NCBI GenBank assembly: GCA_964017125.1
Contig: OZ024905.1
Location: 39,072,979-39,136,978 of the forward strand
DNA: 64,000 bases
Source of the DNA: Flabesymbios commensalis
Taxonomy: Eukaryota; Annelida; Polychaeta; Terebellida; Flabelligeridae
Direction: 5' to 3'
The notes beneath the pieces were generated by a model that was not told where the DNA came from, ran no database searches, and saw only the letters and a program-made list of their open reading frames with translations. A program made the position numbers and the translations under genes. Positions 1-14,600 of this stretch are shown here, in pieces (position 1 is the stretch's first letter; each line of letters begins with the position of its first letter).

Positions 1-230
1 TTTAGGATGCTGGCCCATTGGGAAGACCAACACACTGTTATGTTTAAAAAATATTAAGCCGATTTTTGTCTATAGCACACGAACAGACTAAACCCGGGCC
101 TCGGAGTTCGGTAACTCGTGTTCTATTTGTCTATAATTTTGGGTGACGAATCTTGCTGATGATCTTTTTATTTTTTTCTAATTTGTCAATGTCCTTTTGT
201 CTAAAGGGGTCACAAACTGCTGACGAGTAT

Positions 231-1010
231 TCTAAAGCTAGTATCTCACCGGGCTTGCGACCGATTGGCGACTGAGACGAATGGAAATTCGTATTATTCT
301 GTTTTAGATCTTTATTTAATCTGAAGCTAATCGCTAAGAAGTCGGAATCAGTATCTCATTTGTAAATAGGTTGCTCACCGCGATTTCAGTCGCTGCCAGA
401 TTTTCAACATTTTCAAAATCTGGCGGCGACTGATCGACGAATTAATTTCGTTAATTGGTCGGTAATTGGTCTGTAACAACACTCTAATTAGTCTTTTTAC
501 TCGCCGAAACGTCTTCAGTGGTTGCTTCAACGTCGTACTGCGTTCTGTTCCGTAGTCCTTGAAAAAATAGCTACGACTTCTAGAAACCATTTAGCGAATA
601 TGACGAACAGTTGATTAAATTACGACTAATTTCAGATTGTCTAACGACCGTTAAACGAATGTCTAACAATTTTTTAGCGAACGTCCTCAGCCTCAGCAAA
701 TCATCTACAAACTGTTACGAATTTATTTTAATTACTGTGAGGCGACTGATAACCGACAACAACAACTCCTTAACGACACAGATTCGATAGGAAGACGACT
801 GACTATCGACTGACTAACGAATGATTAGTGTCTAGTTAACGAATGCGACGACTCTGTAACGACTCGGAAGACTGGGACGACTGTTTAGAAAATGCATAAC
901 GGGCATATAGCAACAGCTTATTTGGTCGTTAGGAGGTTGTTAGTCAGTCGGTGACTAGTAAATTCGATAGACTCGTAGATCCGAATATACGAGGTTACGA
1001 ATCTTTCGCA
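231..1010. repeat. degenerate short-motif-rich region with hairpin
   Basis: This stretch is unusually rich in TAACGA, CGACTG and TCGTTAG-like words on both strands and holds no credible ORF. At 387-432 two 18-base arms (CAGTCGCTGCCAGATTTT and its near-complement, one mismatch) flank a 10-base loop. It looks like a decayed foldback or satellite-like element; the family is not recognised. Bases 1-230 and 1011-1938 show neither a gene nor a clear repeat. Confidence 0.4.
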
Positions 1011-1938
1011 ATATTGAGTCCTTTCTTCGACTTAAAATACACAAAATAGTTACATGTGTTGCAAGAGACTGTTAATCAGTTAACACCTCAATAACGTACA
1101 TATTACGTATGGCTAATGTTATTACAACTTATCCTCAACGTGTCTGTAACGTGTAGTAACTTGTCCTAACGTGTGACAAGCGAGTTCCCAGCGTTCTGAA
1201 CGTATTGATAGCTTTTGTGTATCGTCAGTGTTGTGTTTGGCACACACTATTCTTTTGACACTATGTTGGGTTAACCTTTATTACTTGCCAATGTATTGCA
1301 TTCCTTGCCTTCTGGGATCATTCATTAGATATAATTGAGTATCGCTGATAAAAATAAAATGTTTAGTAAATATGTTTAGTATAAATACATGGTTTCTTTT
1401 GGCTATATGAATTGTGCAGCATGACGAATATATTCACAACTTGTTATGTATGCCCATATAGTACTTAATGACATAAAATAATACTTTTGTACCTGTGTGT
1501 AACTGTGTGTGTTTAATCACAGCACTTAGATGACATCTGACTAGGGATGATAGGCCTACATATTGAGATGGTGCTTTTTTAGATGATTGTCCAGTAAAAT
1601 TTCAAGACACCTGAGGGGCTTGGCACGTTGAGTCACTGTCAAAGAATGGATATTTTGACGGGGATTCTACTTTTACCTTGATCTTTAATCTTGAAACAAC
1701 CTTCAAATAACCTTGAGGATTATAACATTTTTAGGACTGATCCTCTTTTCAGACTTGGTTTCGTTAATTTGCGCCTGATACCTCGGTGATCATGAGTATT
1801 TGACCTTAGAAAAGGCTACTATTTACAGCTATAGTCACTACTCTCGCATGTGTAGCATTGATAGCGAGCGGGATCATCCGGGGGATCATCTCAATAAAAA
1901 CAAATATCGTGTATGTGAAGCCAGTCGTTGGCACCGCA

Positions 1939-2188
1939 TTAACCCTTTTTAGCCTGAATTTACCATAGTCATCTTCATCCACTACAAGCCGCGAATTGCT
2001 GTCGCAATTCTCGACTTGTAGTGGATGAAAATGACTTGCAGCTGGTGACAAATACAAAAATATACTGTTATTTTTAAAACAGTTCCATGAAAATTGTTGT
2101 TCTAAAACCACCAGGTTTCAGGAAATTAAGCCATTCTTTAGAGATGCGAAATGCTGCTTTATTACATCGTGGGGGCTTAAAGGGTTAA
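1939..2188. mobile_element. TTAA-flanked hairpin MITE, family D copy 1
   Basis: The ends read TTAACCCTTT and AAAGGGTTAA, so a TTAA target site plus CCC/GGG termini as in piggyBac-like elements. Inside, a stem pairs CATCCACTACAAG with CTTGTAGTGGATG. The copy at 17055-17264 shares the hairpin and the sequence after it. There is no coding capacity. Confidence 0.7.
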
Positions 2189-2325
2189 GTGTTAAGTAGC
2201 CAATAGGACTCTTTAGCTCAGATGAGACGATTATATTCTAAAGTGTATTATTTTCAGCTTTTATTATAATTTTTATTTTTTGCGTAAAAAATAATGAAAA
2301 ACTACTTTTTCCTTATTATCATCAG

Positions 2326-2643
2326 CTTGGTGCCAGTATATAAACCAGCCAGGAGATCAGCTGATTACTGGTGTCATTGGAGAGTCCGTGGTCGTACCAT
2401 GCGTACTGAACAAGAGGTACCACCAAATGACGTGGAGTCTAAATACCCACCCAAGTACTACCATCACTATACTTGACCAAAATGAGATCAAACATGAACT
2501 GAGGGAGAAATATCAGCTCGTAGGAAGTGGCGGGAACTTCAGTTTAAGAATCAGATCTTTGGTTATGGGAGAGATAGGTGTTTACTGTGCTATTTACACT
2601 GATAAATACTACAAATCTACTATGTCGAGAATACGAGTAATAG
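2326..2643 (+). CDS. gene 1 exon, Ig V-like domain
   Basis: The exon starts after a pyrimidine-rich CATCAG acceptor and ends at a GTGAGT donor; phase 1-1, 318 bases. The frame shows the Ig core: VVVPC (first Cys), QMTW (core Trp), FSLRI, then EIGVYC (second Cys). It is probably the membrane-distal Ig domain. A hydrophobic ATG frame at 2294 overlaps the acceptor tract but is out of frame with the domain, so it is not taken as the start. Confidence 0.82.
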
Positions 2644-5600
2644 GTGAGTACCATTCTATCTACTATCGTGGACGAAGAGGGCGAAAGGTTTTTTGTGTGC
2701 GATTTACAATAATTCGCGATTTGATTGTCGGAATGATAACAAAAATTCACAGCACATTGAGTTTTAGCATAATAACTCATCCCTCTGTCCGTTCCGCCGC
2801 TACTATATAACATTTTACCTCAAAATACATATAGTTTTGTATAAACCATGCAGTTCAAGGGTTTTTTTTCAATTTCAATTTTTTATAATCATAAATGTCT
2901 TATTTAGTAATAAGCTCTTGCCGTTACATTTGAATAGGCCTACATATTTTTTTAGGTTTACGGCCTTTATGCATTTTTACTCTAACTTCTATAGACGTCA
3001 GATTCTGACGTCTGAAGTTGATCTTCGCGCTCAAAGTGTTACAAATAGTATTATCTGGGAGCCTGGTTTATACAGAAAAAAACGTCTCAATGCCGGACCA
3101 GCATCTTCCATGCTGCCCCAGCATTGAGCCGTTGTAGAGTCACCATTCCGCGATGGTTGGAAAAGAGCCAGTATTAGTGGTGATGATTGTAATGTAATGA
3201 ACCAGATTATGCATTCACCGCCATTTGTATTGCTGCCAAGTCTTTCACATTTCGTCTTATATTTATGTATTGTATAGTTTCTACTTTGCTTATGAAACAG
3301 ATAATTTGAAGATTTAGATGATCGCTACCAGCTTCACCACACCAACACAAAAGATGTAATTACCAACTTAGATGGAAACAGTTTTTTGACAAATACATGT
3401 AGGCCTACTGATAGTATCATTATTATGTACATGAAGCACGGTTTGCATAGCTGTTCATAGAAAAAATGTATAATTCGTCGCCTCGGAGCTAAAGGATCCT
3501 ATCTGACACTCGTCAGAGTGGCAGATAGGATCCTTTAGCTCCGAGGCGAAGAATTATAATGCACATCAGCAGAGAGTGTAGCCAACAGACACAACAGAAT
3601 CTCGCTTGTTTTCGCATTTTCACACGAATTTAACACCAAATAGTTTATTGATTGTCTCGGTACTATTGATTAAATTAAATTGGTCAATACTCTTTACTAA
3701 ATGGCCCCGGTACTCTGGAAAAAAATCGCTACTGCTCGTTGTGCACCAGAGCTATTCAGTAACTATTAATTATACTACATCACCTAGCACCACCTTCTTA
3801 CACTAGGAGTCCAGTATATGCAGACAGCACCCTTTACCGACTAGAGTTGGATAGCCTATTTTCTAGAGCCTATGTTGTTTTAATGGTGTACCACCGTCTA
3901 CGACGTTGGCCCGACATTCAAACAACATTAGTTGAATGTATCATGTATGTTGGATAGCACCAGAGCTTTTCAGTAACTATTACGCATCTGGTTGATTATA
4001 ACATTGAACCAATGTTGTTTTAATGCTGTACCACCTTCTTAGACGTTCACCCAGCATTAAAACAACATTAGTTGAATGTGTCATGTATGTTGGATAGCAC
4101 CACCTTACACTGGGAGTCCAGTATGCAGACAGCACCCTTTACCGACGAGAGCTGGAAAATATGTGAGTTTACTATGTGACAGTACAGGAGGAGTACCTGC
4201 TGCCGACCTCATGTGGACAGATCACAGAGGTGTGGTACTAGATGTAGGACCCGGTACTAAACTACCTCCTGATAGCAATAACAGAGGCAGAACAAGTCTT
4301 AACCACACTCTGATAGGTGTGAATAGGTCATACAACCAACAGCTGTTCAACTGTACGACAACCAATGACGCCACGCGATTAAAAGGAATAAATCGACATT
4401 GTCAAATTAAGCTTGCAGTGGAATGTGAGTACTCCCATCATGTATAGATTTGCTTCAAGCTGCTCTGTCTGCTTTATAAAGTTTAATCTATTTGGAAGTA
4501 TTGAGCTTTACAACCATAATTTCAATCTTCAGAGAATATTTTTTTTTGTTTTTGTTTGGCATCCTTAATATAACAAACAGTCCAAACAAACAACCTAGCG
4601 GGAAATAATAAGACGTATATTCACTGCGCCCATGTCATTATTTATATAGGCCTATTATAGCGAGTTGTCATGGACTCATCAGATGAGTTTCTTTCTTAAA
4701 TTCGGCGTCATTTTACTGACGATGGTGATGGCTTTGCATTCATCACATTTTCGTAATCTTTAAATTTCATTTTTACCAATTACTATGTTTTAATGTTTCA
4801 CAGCGAAATTGACAAATGGCTGGCTGAAGTGGCCATATTGTTTGTTCGTTCGAATGAAATAATCAGTTAGACATGCAAGCCCAGCGCGACATATGGTATG
4901 TGGGCCTATTGGCAGTGCAACTTACACAGCAGGGGCGGGGGCCCTATGGTAGTGGTTAGCACCGCTGCCTTTAACGCCAGAGTTCGGGGTTCGGTTCCCG
5001 GTCTCGGCGGTTTGAAAGAAACACAAAATGTTTCTTCCCTATCCACGTGTGAAAGTTAGTATTGTGGGGAGTCTCCGTGACCGAGAGGTAGCGTGCTCGG
5101 CCTCAGACCACCAGGGCTCGAATTTTGAATCCTGTGTCTGGAGGACAGTGTCATCTCAATCACCTCACCATCCTCAGGAGGTTCTCCTGGCTCAGTTTAG
5201 CCAATATGTGCACAAAGGTGGCCTAAAGCCCGATTCATTTCATATCATTTACTTACACAGCCTACCCCCAGGATTACTGATAATTTCAATACACTGTTGT
5301 GACAGTTGTGACGTTGACAATGTTGTGTCAACGTCTCGTGTTTGCCAGAAAATAAAGGTGACGAGTTTAGTCTAACATTGAGCCAGTTGCCCACGTTGGC
5401 CCAGTATTTGTCCAACTAATGGTGTTTCAAAATCCATCTGCATTTAAAACACAACGGAATAAACAAAAAAGCTTGGAATTGTTCACGTGGTTGGCATATG
5501 TGATAGTTAATTGGTAGCAGATCAATTTCTCGCAGATCAGTTGCTCGTCCATGGCAGGGAAAGTGACGTAATTATAATTGACAATGTTATGGAAGGTGAT

Positions 5601-8600
5601 TAACAAATTAAAATTATGTACGGAAATACTTTAATATAATTTTTATTTCAATGTAATGGTCAGTTTCGGCTTTCAAATTTGTATTCAGTATATACATTTT
5701 TATGGCACAAGATTTACAAAATGCAGCTTTTTGCAAACATACTTTATAAACCCGTTGCACGATGAAACATTACAATTATTAACATAAACAAAATTGGCCC
5801 TTCACTTAATTGAAAAATGCTGTAATTGACATGTGTGTATATATATGATAATTTGTACATAATGTTGAAATTATCACAACAATAAGATGAATTATTTTAC
5901 AAATCATCACAGATTTATTGCCATAATTGCTTTACCCTTACCCCGCTGAAATGTTTTCATATAAACCATTTGAAATCTTCATAAATGTCTTAGTTAGCTC
6001 CATCCGCTTCATTTGAATACCTATGTTAACAGTTTACGGTCATTAGAAATACTTTACTCGTTCAGTGCGGGGACCGACTTTAGACGTCAGATTCTGACGT
6101 CTATTGTCAGTCCCGCGCTGATAGGGTTAAATGTGGTATGGCGGTACTGAGTAGAAGTAAATTGTATTACAGATTTACCATATGTGAAGATTACATCATC
6201 TGACAAATCCGTTCAAAATGGTGGATCAACTGAGCTTCACTGTGAGCAAATTGATGCAAATCCGGTTGTGCACACTTTCCATTGGTATCATGATAATATG
6301 AGTTTGGCGGCCATGAGGATCTCTGTGAATATAACACATAATACATACCTGGTCAACAACTTCAGTCCGGAGAAGAGTGGAGATTATGGATGTTCAGGAA
6401 GCAATGCTGTTGGGGAAGGTCCAAGAGAAAATATACGAATCCTATATATCGGTATGGACTACTTTAAACAAAACATGTGCATGACAGCGTATATAAGTTT
6501 ACTTTTATATTTACTATTTTCTAAATATAATATTCAGCATGAACCATCGGTCTGTGTGCAAAATTATTACACAAAGTTGTAGAACTGCATAATGTGACGA
6601 CCAGACAATTAATGTGAACAGCTGCATTAAATGTCTGGTTACACTATACATGTCTACATATCCCCCACATATTATTGAACACAGCGAGTGCTTACATTTG
6701 AACGACATATCCTGCAACTGGCATAACGTTTTGCATTAATCAATTTTCGCTCATGTTTTTTTTCGAAAATGAACTTGCTTAATTAAAATGTACCAAAGCA
6801 AATGTTCTCTATATAAAACATAATTATATTATATCTATGTATGTATATTAACAGCTCTGCAATTTTGGTATCCACTGCCTAATTGTGTTTAAAGTGTGAA
6901 ATTGATTAATATTTTGGAAGTGAATAATGCCTACTGTATTTTAACACATTTGTTAGTTCACAGGGACACGTTTCCACTTACATTGTGGAGTTCACGGGAT
7001 CAATTGCTTCTTACATTTTAGAGTTCAGTAGGGCAATTGCCCCTTACATTTTGGTGTTCAGGTCACGGGATCAATTGCCTCTTACATTTTGGATTTCGGG
7101 GGGGGGGGCAATTTCCCCTTAGATTTTGGGACACTTTTCCCCTTACATTTTGGAGTCCACGGGGGAAATTACCCCTTACATTTTCCGGCCAGGCATATGC
7201 AGCATAATGTTTTCAAATAATAAAGTCACGTTTTTATTGATAACTTCTAGATAAACCTAGTGCTTCTACATCACTAAAAGCTGGCAGTATAACATGTAAG
7301 AGCGCCATTTTAAAGTGGAAATCAGGATGGGACGGCGGAACATCACAAAACTTGACTGTGCTTATTACTACTGCTGATTGTATAGACGACCCAGCTGGTC
7401 AAGTCACTGACTGTTATAACACTACAGCAGGGTGTGAGATACAAATCATGAATTTACAGCCAAGCTGTTTGTACACGTTTAAAATAATGGCTCAAAATAA
7501 TATCGGAATGAGTATTTCAGCACCAGCAGAATTTATAACAAAAGGTAGGTTTTGTATATTACGTTTTTAAGTTTTATTTAAAATCAGCATCTTCTTTCTT
7601 TGCTTTAAAAATATGTTATCTGTTTAGTGTATAAAAATTGATCTTCTTGAAATTGATATAATGTAGCAAGTGTATTCCTTGGTATTTTTTTTATATCCGA
7701 AGCGGTAAAACAACGCATAGATAATTATTTCTAACCCTATAAACGATTAATATCTCTATAAAAACGACTTACTATAAGTCGATATAACGATATATATATA
7801 TCGTTAAAACGACTCAGTATAAATCGATATCACGACTTATATCTCCTCCTCCTTGGCCTTTTCCTCTTCTTTCACCTCTTCCTTTTGAACTTTTTCCTCA
7901 TCTTTCTTCTCTTTCTCCTCTCTCTGCTCTGCCTCCTTTTCTTTTTCCACATTTTCCTCCTTATCCTCTTTCGCTTCCTTTCCCTTCTTCCCTCCTCTTC
8001 CGCCTTTTCGTCCTCATCATCCTCGTCTTCCTTTTAATTTTCCCTTCTTCCTTCCTCCTCCTCTTCCTACTGTATCTCATGTTTCTCCTTTACTATTATT
8101 CCTACTCCTTCTCCTACTCTTAATTGTTCCACTTCTACCTCGTCCTCACCCTCCCTTCTTCTTTCTTCTCCTTTCTTTTTCTCCTCCTCCTCCTCCACCT
8201 AATTCGCCTCCTACTACCCTTGTTCCTCTTCTACTCTTGGTTCTCTTCCTCATCACCTTACTCTTCCTCCTACTGTTCCTCTCTTTCTTCCTCATCTATA
8301 TTAAGGAGGAGGAGGCGGAGGCCGAGGAGGGGGAGAAGGAGGAGGAAGAGGAAGAAGAGGAGAATAAAGAGAAGAAGAAGAAGAAGAAAAAGAAGAAGAA
8401 GAAGAAGAAGAAGGAGGAGAAGGAGGAGGAGGAGGAGGAGGAGGAGGAGGAGGAGGAGGAGGAGGAGGAGAAGGAGGAGGAGGAGGAGGAGGAGGAGGAT
8501 GAAGAGGAGGAGGAGGAGGAGGAAGAGGAGGAGGATGAGGCAGAGGAGGAGGAGAAGGAGGAGAAGGATATAGGAGAATGAAGGATAGGAGGAGGAGGAG

Positions 8601-11600
8601 GTTGAGGAGGACCAAGAGTTGGAGGAGGATATATAATGTTAATCTAAAATTTAATCAGCATGTGAAAAACTAATATTATATATTGAGATATAAGTCGTTA
8701 TAGCCACTTATACTAAGTCGTTTTTAACGAGATCTAAATCGTTGTATCTTCTTATTCTAATTAAGTCGTATTAACGAAATATAAGTGGCTACATGAACTT
8801 TTACGAGATATATAAGTCGTTATTTAGACTTATACTTTAGTCATTATATCGATTCGACAGTATTTTATAGCGATTAGACATTTGACACTTTATCGTTCTA
8901 ACAAGATATAAGTCGTTATATACATACTAAATCTTTTAAACGAAACATAAGTCCTCATACTGTTATGTCGACATATACTAAGTCGTTTTAACGAGATATA
9001 TGTTAACACACACGTTATTTGATGTAGGCCTATAAGCCTACCTGAGTAAACAGAATGTGGAATAGTTTTAACTCTAATAAAAAAAAATCGTCCAATTATA
9101 CTCTCGTACTACGGTGGCTGAATTAGGACCATGGAATTTTATTTTTTCCTTTGTTTTATTTCATGCCCACGAAATACTATTTCGTGGGCATGAAATATTA
9201 TTTCGTGGGCACGAAATACTATTTCGTTGGCACAAAATAAAAAAAATGCAAAAATAAAATGTTATTGTCTTAATCCAGCCACCGTAATGTAGGCTACTAT
9301 TACTTGTCGGTTATATTTGTTACAGAGTTACCGGGCTTGCTTCTGTTGGATAGTGATGTGAATGTGGGTGACGGTTATATTGAGGTCCGCCCCAGGTTTA
9401 CCTCCACAGAGGACATCACACATCTGATAATAACAGCCTGCCAAACAAATACTAACCACTGTCAATCAGTGAACAGCACAGGATTCATACTGGCACCCAT
9501 CAGACTGCCTCTCAAAGACACAACGCGATTCAACCTTACTGTTCAGGCCTATGCCAATAATATATTGTTGCAGTCCACGGAAAAGAGCTTTAAATTGGAT
9601 TCAGAAACCAAAGAAACACCGAAGGGTAATGGCGCTTTAACCCTTACGACGCTGAATTATTTTTGTTTTTGTTTTGAGACCAAAGGGGTTTTCAATTTGA
9701 AATCATCATACATGTCTTAGTTAGCTCTTTTCGCTTGATTTTCACACCTATGTTATGGGTCTACAGCCATTATAAATATTTTAATTCTTTCAGTGCGGGG
9801 ATCGTCTTTATTCGTCAGAATCTGACATCCACAGACGTCAGATTCTGACGTATAAAGGCGGTCCCCGCACTGAAACGGTTCAGTTCAGTGTGACCAACCA
9901 CACGTTAAGATATATTCACGCGGGAGTGTTACAATGAAATATGTATCATTTACATTTTTGTTTAATTGGTGCCAAATATACATTAAAAAGCTAAAAGCAG
10001 AAGTAGTTGATATTATAATAATTATGGCAGTTTCAGAAGGACACGGCTACCATATGCAATAGGAATCTCATATGTTAGACGTCACTTGTCTTTTCGTGTG
10101 GGTGGTCACATAATTATTATAAGTCTATGTAACACAAGCAAAGAAAAAATTGAAAGCGAATAGAGTTATAGTAATAATTGTTGTAATATGTTAATTTTTG
10201 TTAAATAGGACAGTCCACTTTTCATAATACGCGAGACTAGCTTGAAGACGCCCACAAACCATCCTTTTTATATCATCTAAATAAACAGAAGAAATGCATT
10301 TGTTGACCCTAAATCCAATAGAAGCCATAAATTACACATACATATGTCGCAGACCAGTGGAAATTGTTTTTTTATATATTTTTGGGGGGCTGCCATGTTG
10401 GATGCTCTCAAAAATCAAAAAGGCGCTGATTTTATATTTAATGTTTGAGAATGGCAAATCTACTCTGTTTCAGGAGAATCTAACTTTGGTTTGATTGTCA
10501 CTGCCGTGCTTGGTGTACTTCTCGTTATCATCGTCATTATCATGTGTCAACTTAGAAAACATTTAAAAACATGTAAGTTACAACATTGTTACTTCGATCA
10601 TGTTAACCCTCTGCCCACCAAGTTATCCAACTTAATTTTTCTCCCACTTGAATTTGTGTTTCGCTGGCGCGACCCACAACTTGAAGTTGGTGAACATTAC
10701 TCATATTTGATCAATTTGAGGCAAAACATTTGCAAAATCATAATTTTTTTCAATTTTATTCCCGATAACAGTGATTTGATTGGCAAATAAAACAAATTAA
10801 AAACGACTATAGTCGTCGTGCTTAATGGTGAAAAGGTTACTAAAGCACTACATTAAGCATTTAAATTTTTACTCGGATAAAAATTTGCCTCGCTACATTT
10901 GCGACATTTTGTGTTTAAGCACACATTTCATTCCCAATAACAGTTGTTCAATATACCACTAGAATGGATTAGAGACGATTATAATCGTCCTTAGCGCTTA
11001 AAGGGTTAATGGTTGTCACCCCGATGGCCAATCGCATTGCTATTTCATATGTTGCTAATGTATCCAGTTCTTATTTAAATACTGAATTAAGACAGGGAGT
11101 CAGCTGATTCTATCTCGTACTATATGTGCCCGCGACACATCAGGAAGTATACGCTCTGGCGAGACAGGTAATAGGTGTAACCATTGCATCAGGACCACAA
11201 GCATTGTATAATCATGATTATGTTACATTTTATATCCCATTAAACTGTATACTCGCTAATTATTAAAAAAAAATACATTATGTTAATGTAGGGTACAATG
11301 CGCTCACTATTCAGGTTTACACTGTTTAAATATATATATATAGATATGTATAATTATATTTAAATATTTTACATTTTTGTGACAACACTAACCATGGATT
11401 TTATAACAAAGTATTTTGCGTCGTAACTAAATTAACAAAATATTTATCCTCATCATCTCAGGTTGGAAAAATAAGTCATCCGAGGTGCCAACATCTAGAG
11501 AGAAAGATACTGGTTCTTATGAGGACATGACTCAGCATGGGGGTTTTAAACTGCAGGTGTTGCCAAGGGGGGACCCGCAAGTACCACAAGGTAGGCCTAA

Positions 11601-14600
11601 ACACAGACAGTTTTATTTAACAACTCACAAATTTAAACATCAAGATCCGCAAATGCTTAGTCTCAACTTAAACAAATGTGAGTAATTTTCACCCACTCGA
11701 AATTGTGGGTCGAGGTTACGAGACACAACTTCAAGTGGCCGAAAATTTTAATTAATTAATTTTTAGGGTTTAAGTTATGTAACATTGGCGAGATATGTAA
11801 ATATTATGGAATATACATAAAACACAAAACTACACGGATACAGTGTATTCGCAAATATCACCTAGTACACCGTGCTTCACGATCATTTTCTCAATATTTT
11901 AAACTTGAAAAAAAACCAGTGTTTTAATTTTATGGATGCAAATAAACTAGTATTGCGGATTGTGTTTTGATAATGAATGCCTTGATATGCGATTAATACC
12001 CCGAGAGCCATATCTAAACTGGGCTGCTGTAAAATTTTGTTTAAATTCAGCTCACCCCATATTACCAAGGGAATATGTCTGATTTTCTAAGGCGTGGATA
12101 TTTTGTTTGAAATTATTATTCTTGTGACACTACCGTTTAAAAATGCAAAATGTATTGCAAAATTTTTAATTCATCACTATAAGTATATCTTCACAATTAT
12201 CTAATGATTGCCCCCCACCCCAAAAAAGTCATACGATGTATTGCAAATCGTCTAAAATATTAATAAAATGCACGCACGTTTAATCTCACACAGTGTGTAC
12301 ATGTATCTAAATATCATGATATGATATCAAAATAATTATTTTGTACACATTGTATATTACCTTTTATGATATTAAATCAAAAATGTATATCCAATAAAAG
12401 CAATAGAGTGCGATGCACAATATTATCACACTCTATGCAGTGGTTTTCGCTACGAGACGTATATTGGTATCAGCCCATATCGCACTCTAGCTTTAGTTTG
12501 CAATGTATAGCAATTATGTCATGTGTGAGAAAATACAAACGCTGCTCATTTTTCCGGCGAATACGGCACATGTTTAATGAATAAGGTGTTCGTCTAAAGG
12601 CTCACACCTTATTTAGTGAACGAGGGCTGTATTTGACCATATCGCACTCAGATGAACGCCGTTTGCATACCTTATAGTACTGTTCTTGTAATCATGGTAA
12701 TGGCTAAGGCTATACCCGATAATAACCGGGCATATGAAATATATGGTAATGATTAGAGCCACCTGGTGAATAACTATATACATAAAGAGGTATGAGAGTG
12801 GACTGCGGCTTCAAACTATAATGTGTACCCGTCTCAAACGTGAAATATCAGTAGTTAAAGTTACATTTTGAAACATAAGAAAAAGATCTAAAATTAAATA
12901 TTTTTGTCAGCTTTAAATAAAATAGAAACAAACAATCCAACAACACAAAGGTTAAAATGGGTGTGGTTTTGGCCTCCTCACTCAGCCCTACGCCCTTCTG
13001 ATTTGTGCCCCTATGGAAATTTCAGATTATATGAAGCTTGGGACTGTACTGACTGAAGAACATCCTTATCTGCCTCTGGCTACCATCAATTCACCAGGTA
13101 TATTATGTGATACCCTCACAAATAATTATATGTATATTTATGAAATATATAGAAGAGTCACCATGCTTGGTGAAAACTGGCCAATCAATGACTTTAATTA
13201 TAACTGAGAATTAAGGTAACTCAAGGTTATAACAAATGAATATCAAAACATGCAATACACTTGCATCCAAATGGATTATGATTTACAACTAGCAATGATT
13301 CCAATAAATGAAGATTAATAGAAAGATTAATCATGTAGTGTACCTACAAGTTCTCTACACAACAGTAATGATAAAATATACATATTGCTGAACAGAATAG
13401 TTACAGCACTACTAGCTAGATCTCAAGCAAGACTTAATGATGAAAACCGCCTTACAGGAAAATTAAACTAGATATAAAGATTATATATATATAGCGAAAT
13501 ATCTTGAAATTAAATAATTAAACAGACACAAAATATTTCGAGATACACCCCCACTATATATATGTTATGACTGTAAAGCGTACTGATTTACATATCTGCA
13601 GAATACCAAGCTATAAAAAAGATTTTATCATATCATCAAATTAAATGCTTATATTTTTCAGCCATTTAAAGCTGACGAAAAATCAGTATGTGCCAAAAAT
13701 AGACGTTTCCTTTACCACATACTTTATCAAACAAGCATCTACACAAACTATTTTATCAATTTCATTTTATTTTATTTGAAACTTGCTTGAAAGCGTACAA
13801 TGTACGGTATTAGTAGCTCATGGGTTAAGGAGTACAAACAGGTACTTATATTTTAAACATTGTCTTACCTGTTGCTAATTTATCCAGCTGTTATTTAAGT
13901 AACAACTGAATGGCGAGATGGGATCCGCTGATATATTATGTGCTCATGAACATATCACGATTTATCAGCTCCGGCGATACAGGTATAAGGCGTAGCCACT
14001 GCATCAGTGCCATGATATAATCGTGATAATCTGATAATGCTACAGTTTACATCCCGAGCAAAACCGTATACTCGCTCATTATTTTAAAAAATCTATTCTG
14101 TTAATTATTCAACAATGTAGGCTACAATGCGCTCACTTTTCAAAGTTTACACCAATTAACAGTATTTAAATATTATACTTTTTTGTGACAACGGTAACCA
14201 TAGGTTTTTTTAGCAAAGTATTTTGCATCGTAACCTAGTCTATTTTCAGATTATGTGTCAGTTTGACATACACATTACACCACATAGCTTTGATTATTCT
14301 ATATATGGAAGTAATACATATATCTTCATCATCTTAGAAAATACGACATCCGAGGTGAAAGAGAGTGGTTCTTATCATGCTTATGAGGACATGAGTCAGC
14401 ATGGGAGTTATAGACAGCGAGTCTTGACACGGGAGGACTCACAAGGTAAGCACAAATGGTTTTGTTGACAATATAATAAAACTCCAATGTTCACGTGTAC
14501 ATAATATTTAAAATACCATTGATGAAATATGTAAGTATTGTGGAATACACCTAAAACACAAAATGACGTCGATACAGTGCATTATTATATACCTGTGCTG

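Larger units (their letters stand above)
11035..11890. repeat. tandem duplicated segment, unit 1 (intron plus YEDM exon)
   Basis: Intron blocks such as GTTGCTAATGTATCCAG, ACAATGCGCTCACT, TTTTTGTGACAACACTAACC and AAGTATTTTGCGTCGTAAC, the exon at 11462, and downstream ATATGTAAATATTATGGAAT recur in the same order at 13865-14590. This shows a direct duplication of an exon with its flanks. Confidence 0.78.

Noticed and set aside
2294-2476. ATG frame with a signal-peptide-like start (MKNYFFLIIISLVP)
   Set aside because: It translates the pyrimidine tract and acceptor of the first Ig exon, and its frame differs from that of the Ig domain; it closes without domain features.
4970-5010. Stand-alone tRNA gene suggested by the B box GGTTCGGTTCC
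   Set aside because: The same sequence recurs in three SINE copies with target-site duplications; it is the SINE head.
5028-5375. 115-residue ORF and similar ones at 31437, 32483 and 56482
   Set aside because: All lie within SINE copies and are alike because the SINE is repeated; tRNA-derived sequence is non-coding.
8124-8615. Arg-, Glu- or Pro/Ser-only ORFs on both strands
   Set aside because: They are six-frame readings of the GGA/GAA and CCT microsatellite core.
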